Of a stretch of DNA of 64,000 nt, positions 1 to 7,765 are shown piece by piece. A program made the position numbers and the translations under genes. The stretch covers positions 1-64,000 of the forward strand of contig JBFFEY010000002.1 in the NCBI GenBank assembly GCA_041558415.1, written 5' to 3'. This stretch comes from SG8-39 sp041558415 (GTDB lineage: Bacteria; Pseudomonadota; Gammaproteobacteria; Burkholderiales; SG8-39). Under the pieces are notes generated by a model. That model worked only from the letters and a program-made list of their open reading frames with translations, did not search any database and was not told the DNA's origin. Within the stretch, counting starts at the first letter, position 1. Every line of letters starts with the position of its first letter.

Positions 1-86
1 CGCCGCCGGCCGTCCGGTACCGTCGCGGGGGCCTTTGACGCTAGAATCACGGCCTTCTCCCACTCGGACGCGGTCAGGACGCAGGC

Positions 87-623
87 ATGAGCGAGCACGA
101 CGAGCATTCCTCCTTCATCAAGACCCCTCAGCAGCTCATCGTGGTGGTGCTGCTCGCCTTTCTGGTTCCGGTGATCGGCATCGTGCTGCTGGTCGGGTTC
201 GTGGTCGATCGCCCGAGCAGCGACCCGAAGACGCTCGCTCCGGAAGCCGTGGCGCAGCGCATCCAGCCCGCCGGCCGCATCCAGTTTGCAGACGATCCCG
301 AGTACAAGAAGCGCATGGCCGCGGCGCCCGCGGCAGCCGCCGCCCCCGCGCCGGCGGCGCAGCCCGCCGCGGCCGCAGGACCGGCCGACGGCAAGGCGGT
401 CTACGGCAAAGCCTGCGTGGCCTGCCATGTGGCCGGCGTCGCCAACGCGCCGAAGCTGGGGGACAAGGCAGCGTGGGCACCGCGTATCGGCACCGGCATC
501 GACGCCTTGGTGAAAAGCGTGATCGGCGGCAAGGGGGCGATGCCGCCGAAAGCGGGTAACCCGAGCCTGACGGACGCCGAAATTCGCGCTGCGGTCGAGT
601 ACATGGTCGGCGAGTCCAAGTGA
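87..623 (+). CDS. Membrane-anchored class I cytochrome c (cytochrome c5-like)
   Basis: 178 aa electron-transfer protein. Residues 17-40 form one hydrophobic N-terminal anchor. Residues about 78-100 are an Ala/Pro-rich flexible linker. The C-terminal part is a single haem domain with the CVACH haem-binding motif at residues 110-114 and a likely axial Met at 152 (GAMPP). This fits the c5/c555 type, held in the membrane with the haem domain in the periplasm and passing electrons between respiratory complexes. The ATG at 87 starts just before the hydrophobic segment. It stands upstream of gshB on the same strand with a 60-base gap. The exact redox partner cannot be told from sequence. Confidence 0.88.
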   Translation: MSEHDEHSSFIKTPQQLIVVVLLAFLVPVIGIVLLVGFVVDRPSSDPKTLAPEAVAQRIQPAGRIQFADDPEYKKRMAAAPAAAAAPAPAAQPAAAAGPADGKAVYGKACVACHVAGVANAPKLGDKAAWAPRIGTGIDALVKSVIGGKGAMPPKAGNPSLTDAEIRAAVEYMVGESK

Positions 624-686
624 GGCGCGCGGCGCGCGGCCGGCGCCGAGCGCTCCCCACCTGACGCAATTGCGCATCTGGCATCG

Positions 687-1640
687 ATGGAATTTCTCTT
701 CATCATCGACCCGCCCGATACGCTCAAGGCGTACAAGGACACCAGCGTTGCCATGATGCGCGCCGCGCAGGCGCGCGGCCACCGTATCTCGGTCTGCGAG
801 CAGACCAGCCTCGCCTGGCGCCCGGGCGGCGTCGTGGCGGAGGCAACGCACATCGTGCTGTCAAACGACGACGCCGACTGGTACCGGGCGCACGATGTCA
901 CCGAGCGGCGGCTGGCCGTGTTCGATGCCGTGCTCATGCGCAAGGACCCCCCCTTCGATCTCGAGTACGTCGTCAGCACTTGGCTGCTTTCGGCCGCGGT
1001 GCGCGAGGGCGCCTGCGTCATCAATGCACCCGATGCCGTGCGCGACCACAACGAGAAGCTGGCGATTGCCGAATTCCCGCAGTTCGTCGTACCGACGCTG
1101 GTGTCGCGCGACACGGCCCGCATCCATGCCTTCGTTGACGAGCACAGCGACGTCGTCGTCAAGCGGCTCGACGTGATGGGCGGCGAAAATGTATTTCGCG
1201 TGCGGGCGGATGACGCCAATCGCAATGTGATCATCGAGATCATGTCGCAGGGCGGCGCGCGCTCGGTGATGGCGCAGCGCTACATTCCCGAGATCACCGA
1301 GGGCGACCGGCGCGTCATTCTGATCAACGGTGAGTTGGTGCCGCACGTGCTTGCGCGCATTCCGCGTGCCGGCGAATTCCGCGGAAATCTCGCCGCCGGC
1401 GCCCGCGGCGTGGCGATGCCCGTGACCGCGCGCGAGCGCGAGATCGCCGAGGCGCTTGGCCCATGCCTCGCGGCGCGCGGGCTGCTGCTCGTCGGCCTGG
1501 ACGTCATCGGCGACTGGATTACCGAAATCAACGTCACCAGCCCGACCTGCTTCCGCGAGATCCAGGACCAGACCGGCTTCGACGTTGCGGAACTGTTCGT
1601 GCGCGCGGTCGAAACGGCGGCTGCCGGTTCACGCGGTTAG
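687..1640 (+). CDS. gshB: Glutathione synthetase
   Basis: 317 aa, the normal length for bacterial GshB. It joins gamma-glutamylcysteine and glycine with ATP to make glutathione in the cytoplasm. The start MEFLFIIDPPDTLKAYKDTS matches the N-terminal prokaryotic GSH synthetase domain. The ATP-grasp part shows VVKRLDVMGGENVF (about residues 157-170), MAQRYIPEITEGDRRVILI (about 195-213) and the metal-binding ITEINVTSPTCFREI near the C-terminus. gshA is not in the window. It sits seven bases upstream of a PTS EIIA gene, so the soluble PTS genes are probably cotranscribed with it. Confidence 0.96.
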   Translation: MEFLFIIDPPDTLKAYKDTSVAMMRAAQARGHRISVCEQTSLAWRPGGVVAEATHIVLSNDDADWYRAHDVTERRLAVFDAVLMRKDPPFDLEYVVSTWLLSAAVREGACVINAPDAVRDHNEKLAIAEFPQFVVPTLVSRDTARIHAFVDEHSDVVVKRLDVMGGENVFRVRADDANRNVIIEIMSQGGARSVMAQRYIPEITEGDRRVILINGELVPHVLARIPRAGEFRGNLAAGARGVAMPVTAREREIAEALGPCLAARGLLLVGLDVIGDWITEINVTSPTCFREIQDQTGFDVAELFVRAVETAAAGSRG

Positions 1641-1647
1641 TCCGCGC

Positions 1648-2058
1648 ATGATCGGCGTACTGATCCTGGCGCACGACGAACTGGGGGCAGCACTGCTCAC
1701 GTCGGCGAGCCACATGCTGGGACGCGTACCGGAGAACGTGCGTACGATCGGCGTGTCGGGCAACGACGATCCGGAAACGATTCTGGCGCGCGGGCGCGCC
1801 GCACTGCGCGAGCTCGACACCGGCGCCGGAGTGCTCGTGTTGACCGATATCTACGGCGCCACGCCCTGCAACGTCGCCTCGCGCCTGCTCGTGCGCGGGC
1901 GCGTGGAGGGCGTCTCCGGCGTCAGCCTGCCGATGCTGCTGCGGGTGCTGACCTACTGCGGTGGCGGGCTCGAGCTGCTCGTCGAGAAGGCGCGTTCCGG
2001 TGGTACCGAGGGGGTAGTGCATTTGCGCGATGACCGCTGCTCCAATGCCAAGCGCTGA
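1648..2058 (+). CDS. PTS mannose-type EIIA domain protein
   Basis: 136 aa stand-alone EIIA of the mannose/sorbose class. The ATG at 1648, 7 bases after gshB, gives MIGVLILAHDELG, in which His9 is the expected phosphorylation site. VLVLTDIYGATPCNVA is the second conserved block of the fold. It accepts phosphate from HPr. No EIIB, EIIC or EIID gene follows, so the likely role is regulatory rather than sugar uptake. The 3' end overlaps the HPr gene by 14 bases from the chosen HPr start, indicating translational coupling. Confidence 0.9.
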   Translation: MIGVLILAHDELGAALLTSASHMLGRVPENVRTIGVSGNDDPETILARGRAALRELDTGAGVLVLTDIYGATPCNVASRLLVRGRVEGVSGVSLPMLLRVLTYCGGGLELLVEKARSGGTEGVVHLRDDRCSNAKR

Positions 2059-2314
2059 CGCAACCATCGACAACAAGCTCGGTCTGCATGCGCGCGCCTC
2101 GGCGAAGCTGACCGAGCTCGCGAGCCGCTATCAGTCCGAGGTCTGGCTGACGCGCAACGGGCGGCGCGTCAACGCGAAGAGCATCATGGGCGTCATGATG
2201 CTCGCGGCCGGCAAGGGGTCGACCGTGACCATCGAAACCGAGGGCGTCGACGCCGAGGCGGCGCTCGCCGCGGTCCAGACGCTCATCGCGGACAAGTTCG
2301 GCGAGGGCGAGTGA
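2045..2314 (+). CDS. ptsH: Phosphocarrier protein HPr
   Basis: 89 aa with this start. HPr carries phosphate from EI to EIIA. I chose the ATG at 2045 over the in-frame one at 2030 because it puts the catalytic histidine (KLGLHARAS) at residue 15 and the regulatory serine (NAKSIMGVMML) at residue 46, the classical positions. Ser46 being kept suggests regulation by an HPr kinase, not present in this window. It overlaps the EIIA gene upstream and lies 25 bases before ptsI. Confidence 0.95.
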   Translation: MPSADATIDNKLGLHARASAKLTELASRYQSEVWLTRNGRRVNAKSIMGVMMLAAGKGSTVTIETEGVDAEAALAAVQTLIADKFGEGE

Positions 2315-2339
2315 GGGCCACGGCCCCGGCGACACGCGC

Positions 2340-4064
2340 ATGAACTTCGTCCTGCACGGCGCCAGCGTCTCCGCCGGCATCACCATCGGGCACGCCCACC
2401 TCGTCTCGACTGCGCGGCTCGAAGTCGGCCATTACGAGATCGCCGAGGACGCGGTCGAGGACGAGGTCGCTCGCTTCAATGTCGCGGTCAACCGCGTGCG
2501 CGACGAGTTCGCCGCCATCGAATCGCATATTCCTCCGGGCTCGCCTGCCGAGTTCGGCGCCCTGATCAACGTGCACCGCATGATTCTCGAGGACTCGACG
2601 CTCTCGAAGGTGCCGCAGGAGTTGATGCGCGAGCGGCGCTGCAATGCCGAGTGGGCCCTAGTGCAGCAGATGGAACGCCTCGTCGAGCAGTTCGAGTCGA
2701 TCGACGACCCCTACCTGCGGGAACGCAAGGCGGACGTCGAGCAGGTGGTCGAGCGCGTGCTGAAGGCGTTGATGGGCAGCGACACCCCGCCCGCGCCGCA
2801 GCTCGCGGAGGAGAAGAACCTGATCGTGGTGGCGCACGACTTGGCGCCCGCCGACATGATCCTGTTCAAGCGCCACCATTTCGGCGGCTTCGTCACCGAC
2901 GTCGGCGGCGTCACTTCGCACACCGCGATCCTGGCGCGCAGCCTCGGCATCCCGGCGCTGGTCGGCCTGCACCATGCGCGCCACATGATCCGCGAGGGCG
3001 AACTGGTGATCGTCGACGGCGTCCAGGGCGTGATGATCGTCGATCCCGACCCGATCGTCCTGCACGAATATCAGCTGCGCCAGTCGCAGCTCGAGATCGA
3101 GCGCCAGAAGCTCAAGCGTCTCAGAACGACGCGTGCGGCGACGCTGGACGGCACGCCGGTCGCGCTGTACGCCAACATCGAGCTACCGCAGGACATCGCG
3201 CAGGTGCTCGAGGCGGGCGCCGAGGGCGTGGGGCTGTTCCGCACCGAGTTCCTGTTCCTGAACCGCAAGGATCTGCCGGACGAGGACGAGCAGTTCGAGG
3301 CCTACCGCGACGTTGCGCAGGCGATGGAGAACCACCCGGTGGTGCTGCGCACGCTGGACGTCGGGGCCGACAAGGCCTTGCACGGCGACGGCCACGTCAT
3401 GCCGAACCCCGCCATGGGACTGCGGGCGATCCGTTACTGCCTCGCCGAGCCGCAGATGTTCCTCACTCAGCTGCGCGCCATTCTTCGCGCGTCCCGGTAC
3501 GGCGAACTGCGCATCCTGCTGCCGATGCTCGTGCACCCGCACGAAGTCGAGCAGGCGCTGGCGCTGTTGCGTCAGGCGAAGCAACAACTCGACGAACGCG
3601 GCGTACCGTATGCCGCGTCGATTCCGGTCGGCGGCATGATCGAGATCCCGGCGGCGGCGCTGGCGCTGCCCGTGTTCATGCGGCGGCTCGATTTCCTTTC
3701 GCTCGGCACCAACGACCTGATCCAGTACACACTGGCCATCGACCGCGCCGACGATGCCGTCGCGCATCTGTACGATCCGCTGCACCCGGCAGTGTTGCAG
3801 CTGGTCGCGCGCACCATTCAGACGGCGAACCGCGGCGGCACGCCCGTTGCGGTGTGCGGCGAGATGGCGGGCGACCTTTCGCTCACCCGTCTGCTGCTCG
3901 GCTTCGGCCTGCGCAACTTTTCGATGCATCCCACGCAGCTGCTTGCCATCAAGGAGCGCGTGCTGAAGACCGACCTGGCGCAGACGCGCACCCTCGCCCA
4001 GCGCGTGCTGCGCAGCGACGACCCGGGGCGGATTCGCGATCTGATCGCGAAGCTCAACGGCTAG
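2340..4064 (+). CDS. ptsI: Phosphoenolpyruvate-protein phosphotransferase (PTS enzyme I)
   Basis: 574 aa, full length for EI. It autophosphorylates from PEP and passes the phosphate to HPr. The phospho-histidine sits in GGVTSHTAILARSLGIPAL (about residues 186-204). The PEP-binding C-terminal barrel shows GLFRTEFLFLNR, LPMLVHPHEVEQALAL, LGTNDLIQYTLAIDR and the active-site CGEMAGD. It is the last gene of the EIIA-HPr-EI set; the CoA-transferase gene starts 17 bases later on the same strand. Confidence 0.97.
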   Translation: MNFVLHGASVSAGITIGHAHLVSTARLEVGHYEIAEDAVEDEVARFNVAVNRVRDEFAAIESHIPPGSPAEFGALINVHRMILEDSTLSKVPQELMRERRCNAEWALVQQMERLVEQFESIDDPYLRERKADVEQVVERVLKALMGSDTPPAPQLAEEKNLIVVAHDLAPADMILFKRHHFGGFVTDVGGVTSHTAILARSLGIPALVGLHHARHMIREGELVIVDGVQGVMIVDPDPIVLHEYQLRQSQLEIERQKLKRLRTTRAATLDGTPVALYANIELPQDIAQVLEAGAEGVGLFRTEFLFLNRKDLPDEDEQFEAYRDVAQAMENHPVVLRTLDVGADKALHGDGHVMPNPAMGLRAIRYCLAEPQMFLTQLRAILRASRYGELRILLPMLVHPHEVEQALALLRQAKQQLDERGVPYAASIPVGGMIEIPAAALALPVFMRRLDFLSLGTNDLIQYTLAIDRADDAVAHLYDPLHPAVLQLVARTIQTANRGGTPVAVCGEMAGDLSLTRLLLGFGLRNFSMHPTQLLAIKERVLKTDLAQTRTLAQRVLRSDDPGRIRDLIAKLNG

Positions 4065-4081
4065 CGGAGCAGGTACGCACG

Positions 4082-5281
4082 GTGCCCGGGCCCCTCGAAG
4101 GTGTTCGCGTCATCGACCTCACCACGGTCGTCATGGGTCCGTACGCGACCCAGATTCTGGCCGACCTGGGCGCGGACGTGATCAAGGTGGAGCCGCTAGA
4201 GGGCGATGTGATGCGCAGCGCCTGGCCGCAGCGCAATGCAGGCATGGGACACATTTTCCTCAACGTCAACCGCAACAAGCGATCGGTGGCGCTCGACCTG
4301 AAGCAGACCGCGGCGCGCGACGCCCTGCTCGCGCTGCTGCGCGGCGCGGACGCGCTGGTCTACAACATCCGCCCGCAGGCGATGGCGCGGCTGCGGCTCG
4401 ACTACGAGGCGGTGCGCACGGCGAACCCGCGTATCCTCTACGTTGGTGCCTTCGGGTACAGTCAGCGCGGCCCGTATGCCGCGCGCCCGGCGTACGACGA
4501 CCTGATCCAGGGCGCCAGCGGCATTCCCTGGCTGCACCAGGCGGCGGGCAACGAGTCACCGCGCTACACGCCGCTGATCACGGCCGATCGCACGATCGGA
4601 CTGCAGCTCGCCAACGCCGTCATGGCCGCGCTCTTCTGGCGCGAGCGCTCGGGCCGCGGCCAGCGCGTCGACGTACCGATGTTCGAAGGCATGTTGCAGG
4701 TCGTGCTCGGCGAGCACCTTGGCGGCTACACCTTCGAGCCGCCGATCGGTGGGCCGGGCTACGTCCGACTGCTGGCGCGCGACCGGCGTCCGTACGCGAC
4801 CCGCGACGGCTACGTCTGTGCCCTGATTTACAACGACAAGCAGTGGCGCGCGTTTCTCGAGCTGGTGGGGCGCCGCGATCTGCTCGAGGATGACGCGCGA
4901 TTCGCCACGCACGAAGCCCGTGCGCGGAACTTCGACGCGGCTTATGCCTTCGTCGCCGACGAGATGCGCAAGCGAACGACCGCCGAGTGGCTGACGCTTC
5001 TGGAGCAGGCGGACATCCCGGTGCAGCGCATGAACAGCATCGACGACATCGTGAGCGATGCGCACCTCGCCGCGATCGATTATTTCGAGACCGTGGAGCA
5101 TCCCAGCGAAGGGCGCTTGCGGTCGATGAAGGTTCCCTCCGAGTGGTCCGAGTGCACCCCGGGCTACCGCCGCCATGCCCCGCGCCTGGGCGAGCACACC
5201 CGTGAGGTGCTCGCTGAGGCCGGCCTCGACGGGGACGCAATCGACGCGCTCCTCGCGAGCGGGGCGGCGCGTGCCGCCTAG
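4082..5281 (+). CDS. Class III CoA-transferase (CaiB/BaiF family)
   Basis: 399 aa from a GTG at 4082, preceded by a GGAGCAGG ribosome-binding site. GPLEGVRVIDLTTVVMGPYA is the family's typical N-terminus, GADVIKVEPLEGD follows, and AYDDLIQGASG holds the expected catalytic aspartate. The protein moves CoA between acyl groups; the acids used cannot be read from sequence. The same frame stays open upstream to 2651, but that stretch lies over ptsI and encodes no recognisable protein, so it is a high-GC artefact. The gene ends just before the metX riboswitch promoter. Confidence 0.9.
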   Translation: MPGPLEGVRVIDLTTVVMGPYATQILADLGADVIKVEPLEGDVMRSAWPQRNAGMGHIFLNVNRNKRSVALDLKQTAARDALLALLRGADALVYNIRPQAMARLRLDYEAVRTANPRILYVGAFGYSQRGPYAARPAYDDLIQGASGIPWLHQAAGNESPRYTPLITADRTIGLQLANAVMAALFWRERSGRGQRVDVPMFEGMLQVVLGEHLGGYTFEPPIGGPGYVRLLARDRRPYATRDGYVCALIYNDKQWRAFLELVGRRDLLEDDARFATHEARARNFDAAYAFVADEMRKRTTAEWLTLLEQADIPVQRMNSIDDIVSDAHLAAIDYFETVEHPSEGRLRSMKVPSEWSECTPGYRRHAPRLGEHTREVLAEAGLDGDAIDALLASGAARAA

Positions 5282-5286
5282 TCGGT

Positions 5287-5292
5287 TATACT
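5287..5292 (+). promoter_or_regulatory. Putative -10 element of the metX leader
   Basis: TATACT lies 7 bases before the first base of the SAM-II P1 stem at 5299, so transcription would start almost exactly at the aptamer. No good -35 hexamer is visible at the usual 16-18 base spacing; the region there is the GC-rich end of the CoA-transferase gene. Confidence 0.45.
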
Positions 5293-5298
5293 CCGGTC

Positions 5299-5350
5299 TG
5301 CGCCGATTTGATGTTCAGCTTGCGGGCGCATAACAAATCCAGCTAAAGAG
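5299..5350 (+). ncRNA. SAM-II (SAM-alpha) riboswitch aptamer
   Basis: All parts of the SAM-II pseudoknot can be traced. P1 is TGCGCC (5299-5304) with GGCGCA (5325-5330), 6 of 6 pairs. P2a is GATTTG (5305-5310) with CAAATC (5334-5339), 6 of 6 pairs. P2b is AGCT (5317-5320) with AGCT (5341-5344). The family's conserved GATTT, TAA-AAAT and AGCTAAA elements are all in place. It lies directly ahead of homoserine O-acetyltransferase, a standard SAM-II target, and is expected to lower metX-metW expression when S-adenosylmethionine is plentiful. Confidence 0.9.
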
Positions 5351-5362
5351 ACGGTCGCCGGC

Positions 5363-5397
5363 AAACCCGTTTCTGCGCAAGCTGAACGGGTTTTTTT
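5363..5397 (+). terminator. Rho-independent terminator acting as SAM-II expression platform
   Basis: AAACCCGTT (5363-5371) pairs with AACGGGTTT (5385-5393), a 9-bp stem with a 13-nt loop, followed by further T residues to 5397. Bases 5376-5387 (CGCAAGCTGAAC), covering most of the loop and the first three bases of the 3' arm, are the exact complement of 5313-5324 inside the aptamer. That alternative 12-bp helix could serve as an antiterminator when SAM is absent. It lies 24 bases upstream of the metX start, so it would act as an attenuator. Confidence 0.85.
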
Positions 5398-5420
5398 GTG
5401 CCTGAGCGAATCCTGAACAC

Positions 5421-6560
5421 GTGAACGCAGTGCAACAGCCGTCCGGATCCGTCGGGGTCGTGACCCCGCAGAAAGCCGTGCTCGACGCGCCGCTTAGGCT
5501 GCGCAGCGGGGCGAGCCTGCCGGCGTTCGAGCTCGCCTACGAAACCTACGGCACGCTGAATGCGACGCGCTCCAATGCGGTGCTGGTTTGCCACGCGCTG
5601 AACGCCTCTCATCACGTCGCCGGCGTGTACGCCGACCGGCCGGAGGACGTCGGCTGGTGGGATAACCTCGTCGGGCCCGGTAAGCCGCTCGATACCGAGC
5701 GTTTCTTCGTCATCGGCGTGAACAACCTCGGTGGCTGCCACGGCTCGACCGGCCCGATGAGCGTCAATCCGGCGACGGGCCAGCCCTGGGGCGGCGATTT
5801 TCCGGTGGTCACGGTCGAGGACTGGGTCGATGCGCAGGCGCGGCTCGCCGATCGTCTCGGCATCGAGTGCTTCGCGGCGGTCATGGGCGGCAGCCTCGGC
5901 GCCATGCAGGCGCTGCAGTGGGCACTGGCCTATCCCGAGCGCATCCGTCATGCGCTGGTGATTGCCTCGACACCGCGCCTGTCGGCGCAGAACATCGCCT
6001 TCAACGAGGTCGCAAGACAGGCGATCACGACCGACCCGGATTTCCACGGCGGGCACTATTACGACAAGGGGGTGGTGCCGATGCGCGGCCTGCGTATCGC
6101 GCGCATGATCGGGCACATCACCTACCTGTCCGACGAAGCGATGATGGCGAAATTCGGACGCCTGCTGCGCCGTGGCGTGCCGGGCTTCGACTTCGACATC
6201 GACTTCGAAGTGGAGTCCTACCTGCGCTACCAGGGCGACAAGTTCTCGTCTTACTTCGACGCCAACACCTACCTGCGCATCACCAAGGCGCTGGACTATT
6301 TCGATCCGGCAGCCGAATTCGGCGGCGACCTGTCGGCGGCGCTGGCGCGTGCGCAGGCCGCGTTCCTCGTGGTGTCGTTCAAGTCCGACTGGCGCTTCGC
6401 GCCGGCGCGCTCCCGCGAGATCGTGCGCGCGCTGCTCGACAACCGCCGCATCGTGTCCTACGTGGAACTGGACGCGCCAGGCGGCCACGATGCATTCCTC
6501 ATGGACGATCCGCGCTACCACGGCGCGCTGGGCGCCTACTTCGACAACATCGAGCGCTGA
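5421..6560 (+). CDS. metX: Homoserine O-acetyltransferase (possibly O-succinyltransferase)
   Basis: 379 aa from a GTG at 5421. An alpha/beta-hydrolase enzyme that acylates homoserine, the first committed step to methionine. The nucleophile elbow GGSLGAM places Ser158 as the catalytic residue. FKSDWRFAP near residue 320 holds the catalytic Asp and APGGHDAF puts the His at 356. LNASHHVAG and NNLGGCHGSTGP are MetX signatures. The ribosome-binding site is weak (GAGCGAA). Some MetX proteins use succinyl-CoA, so acyl preference is not certain. It is controlled by the SAM-II leader and followed 4 bases later by metW. Confidence 0.96.
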   Translation: MNAVQQPSGSVGVVTPQKAVLDAPLRLRSGASLPAFELAYETYGTLNATRSNAVLVCHALNASHHVAGVYADRPEDVGWWDNLVGPGKPLDTERFFVIGVNNLGGCHGSTGPMSVNPATGQPWGGDFPVVTVEDWVDAQARLADRLGIECFAAVMGGSLGAMQALQWALAYPERIRHALVIASTPRLSAQNIAFNEVARQAITTDPDFHGGHYYDKGVVPMRGLRIARMIGHITYLSDEAMMAKFGRLLRRGVPGFDFDIDFEVESYLRYQGDKFSSYFDANTYLRITKALDYFDPAAEFGGDLSAALARAQAAFLVVSFKSDWRFAPARSREIVRALLDNRRIVSYVELDAPGGHDAFLMDDPRYHGALGAYFDNIER

Positions 6561-6564
6561 ACCG

Positions 6565-7173
6565 ATGAACGCCAGCGACCCGGCGCTGCTCGCCGCCCGC
6601 CCCGACTTCGCCGCGATCGCGCGCTGGGTGACGCCGGGCGCGCGGGTGCTCGACCTCGGCTGCGGCGACGGTGCGCTGCTGCGTTACCTGTGGGAGGCAC
6701 GGCAGGCGCCAGGCTACGGCGTCGAGATCGACGATGCCGAGGTTGTCGCCTGTGTCAGAAACGACGTCAACGTGCTGCAGATGAACCTCGAGGACGGCCT
6801 TTCAGTGTTTCGCGACGGCTCGTTCGACTACGTCCTGCTCTCGGAGACCCTGCAGACCATCCATGGAACCGAGCAGCTGATGCGCGAGATGCTGCGCGTC
6901 GGGCGCGAGGTGATCGTCTCGTTCCCCAACTTCGGGCACTGGCAAGCCCGGTTGCAGCTGCTGCTCGGGCGCATGCCGGTCTCGGCCGAGCTGCCCTATT
7001 CCTGGTACGAGACGCCGAACGTGCACCTGTGCACGCTCACCGATTTCGAGGATTTCTGCCGCCGGCTCGGCACCCGTATCGAAGAGCGGCTCGTGCTGCA
7101 TGCCGGGCGGGCGGTAAGCCTGCTGCCGAACCTGTTCGGAAGCCTCGCTGTGTACCGCTGCACGCGCACCTGA
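6565..7173 (+). CDS. metW: Methionine biosynthesis protein MetW
   Basis: 202 aa class I methyltransferase-fold protein. The ATG at 6565, 4 bases after metX, was chosen; the frame is open upstream but lies inside metX. VLDLGCGDGALLRYL (residues 28-42) is the SAM-binding loop. YSWYETPNVHLCTLTDFEDF is typical of MetW. In MetX/MetW organisms it forms a functional pair with MetX and is needed for full acyltransferase activity, so the SAM-II leader probably controls both together. Confidence 0.95.
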   Translation: MNASDPALLAARPDFAAIARWVTPGARVLDLGCGDGALLRYLWEARQAPGYGVEIDDAEVVACVRNDVNVLQMNLEDGLSVFRDGSFDYVLLSETLQTIHGTEQLMREMLRVGREVIVSFPNFGHWQARLQLLLGRMPVSAELPYSWYETPNVHLCTLTDFEDFCRRLGTRIEERLVLHAGRAVSLLPNLFGSLAVYRCTRT

Positions 7174-7190
7174 GGCGCCGATCCGGCGCC
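7174..7190. terminator. Short inverted repeat between convergent metW and the transport lipoprotein gene
   Basis: GGCGCCG (7174-7180), a 3-base loop, then CGGCGCC (7184-7190). It sits directly after the metW stop and before the stop of the opposing gene. There is no T-run on either strand, so it may be a weak bidirectional stop or only a hairpin that protects RNA ends. Confidence 0.3.
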
Positions 7191-7195
7191 GCACC

Positions 7196-7765
7196 TCAGC
7201 TGCGACAGCCGGCCACGCCGTCGATCCAGCCTGCGAGCTCCGCAACTGCGCGGGCGACCGCACGCTGCATCGCGTTCGCCCCTTGCGCGGCGTTCGGCCC
7301 GGCATTCGGCTCGTAAATGCGCAGCGTGCGCGTCTCGCTGCGCCCGCCCGGCGCGCCGAGCTCGGCTAGCAGCTCGAACAGCGCCAGGCTGCCGTTTTTC
7401 GTCTCGAAGACCTGGCTGAACTCCTGCACCTCGATATCCAGCGTGCAGCGCGGCGTGCCCGGTCGCGTCGCGCGCGCAAGCTGCCTGCGCACGAGCTCGG
7501 CGGGCGGCGCGGCCCAGCGCGCGTGCGCAAACGCTGCCACCTCGGCGCCATCCTGATAGGCCAGCCGGTAGTACATCGCGACACCGTCGAACGGCTGCAG
7601 GGCGCGCACCTCGCGCAACTCGAGCGCCGGCATGCGGGCTGTCGGCGCCTCGATGCCGAGATCATAGGCATGTCCCGGGTTGCGCGATCCGCCACCGCCC
7701 GCGCAGGCTGCCAGCACGAGCGCCAGCATTGCGGCGAGCCCGCGCCCCTTTTGCCATCGCGTCAT
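7196..7765 (-). CDS. ABC-type transport auxiliary lipoprotein (PqiC/YmbA-like)
   Basis: 189 aa from the ATG at 7765. The first 20 residues are a signal peptide ending in a lipobox, with Cys21 as the lipidation site (VLAAC). The rest resembles the auxiliary lipoprotein family, including the typical mid-region AMYYRLAYQDGAEV, where residues line up with the shared beta-sheet domain. These proteins reach from the outer membrane towards the MCE protein in lipid transport. The start overlaps the stop of the MlaD-like gene by 4 bases (ATGA), so it is the last gene of the transporter operon. Confidence 0.82.
   Translation of the reverse strand: MTRWQKGRGLAAMLALVLAACAGGGGSRNPGHAYDLGIEAPTARMPALELREVRALQPFDGVAMYYRLAYQDGAEVAAFAHARWAAPPAELVRRQLARATRPGTPRCTLDIEVQEFSQVFETKNGSLALFELLAELGAPGGRSETRTLRIYEPNAGPNAAQGANAMQRAVARAVAELAGWIDGVAGCRS

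Noticed and set aside
1..86. Promoter or end of an upstream gene at the window edge
   Set aside because: TAGAAT at 42-47 resembles a -10, but TTGACG at 35-40 is too close to be its -35 and no coding end can be recognised.
2651..4081. In-frame upstream extension of the CoA-transferase gene across ptsI
   Set aside because: Encodes an Arg/Gly-rich sequence with no domain and lies over a certain gene; GTG at 4082 has a ribosome-binding site and the true family N-terminus.
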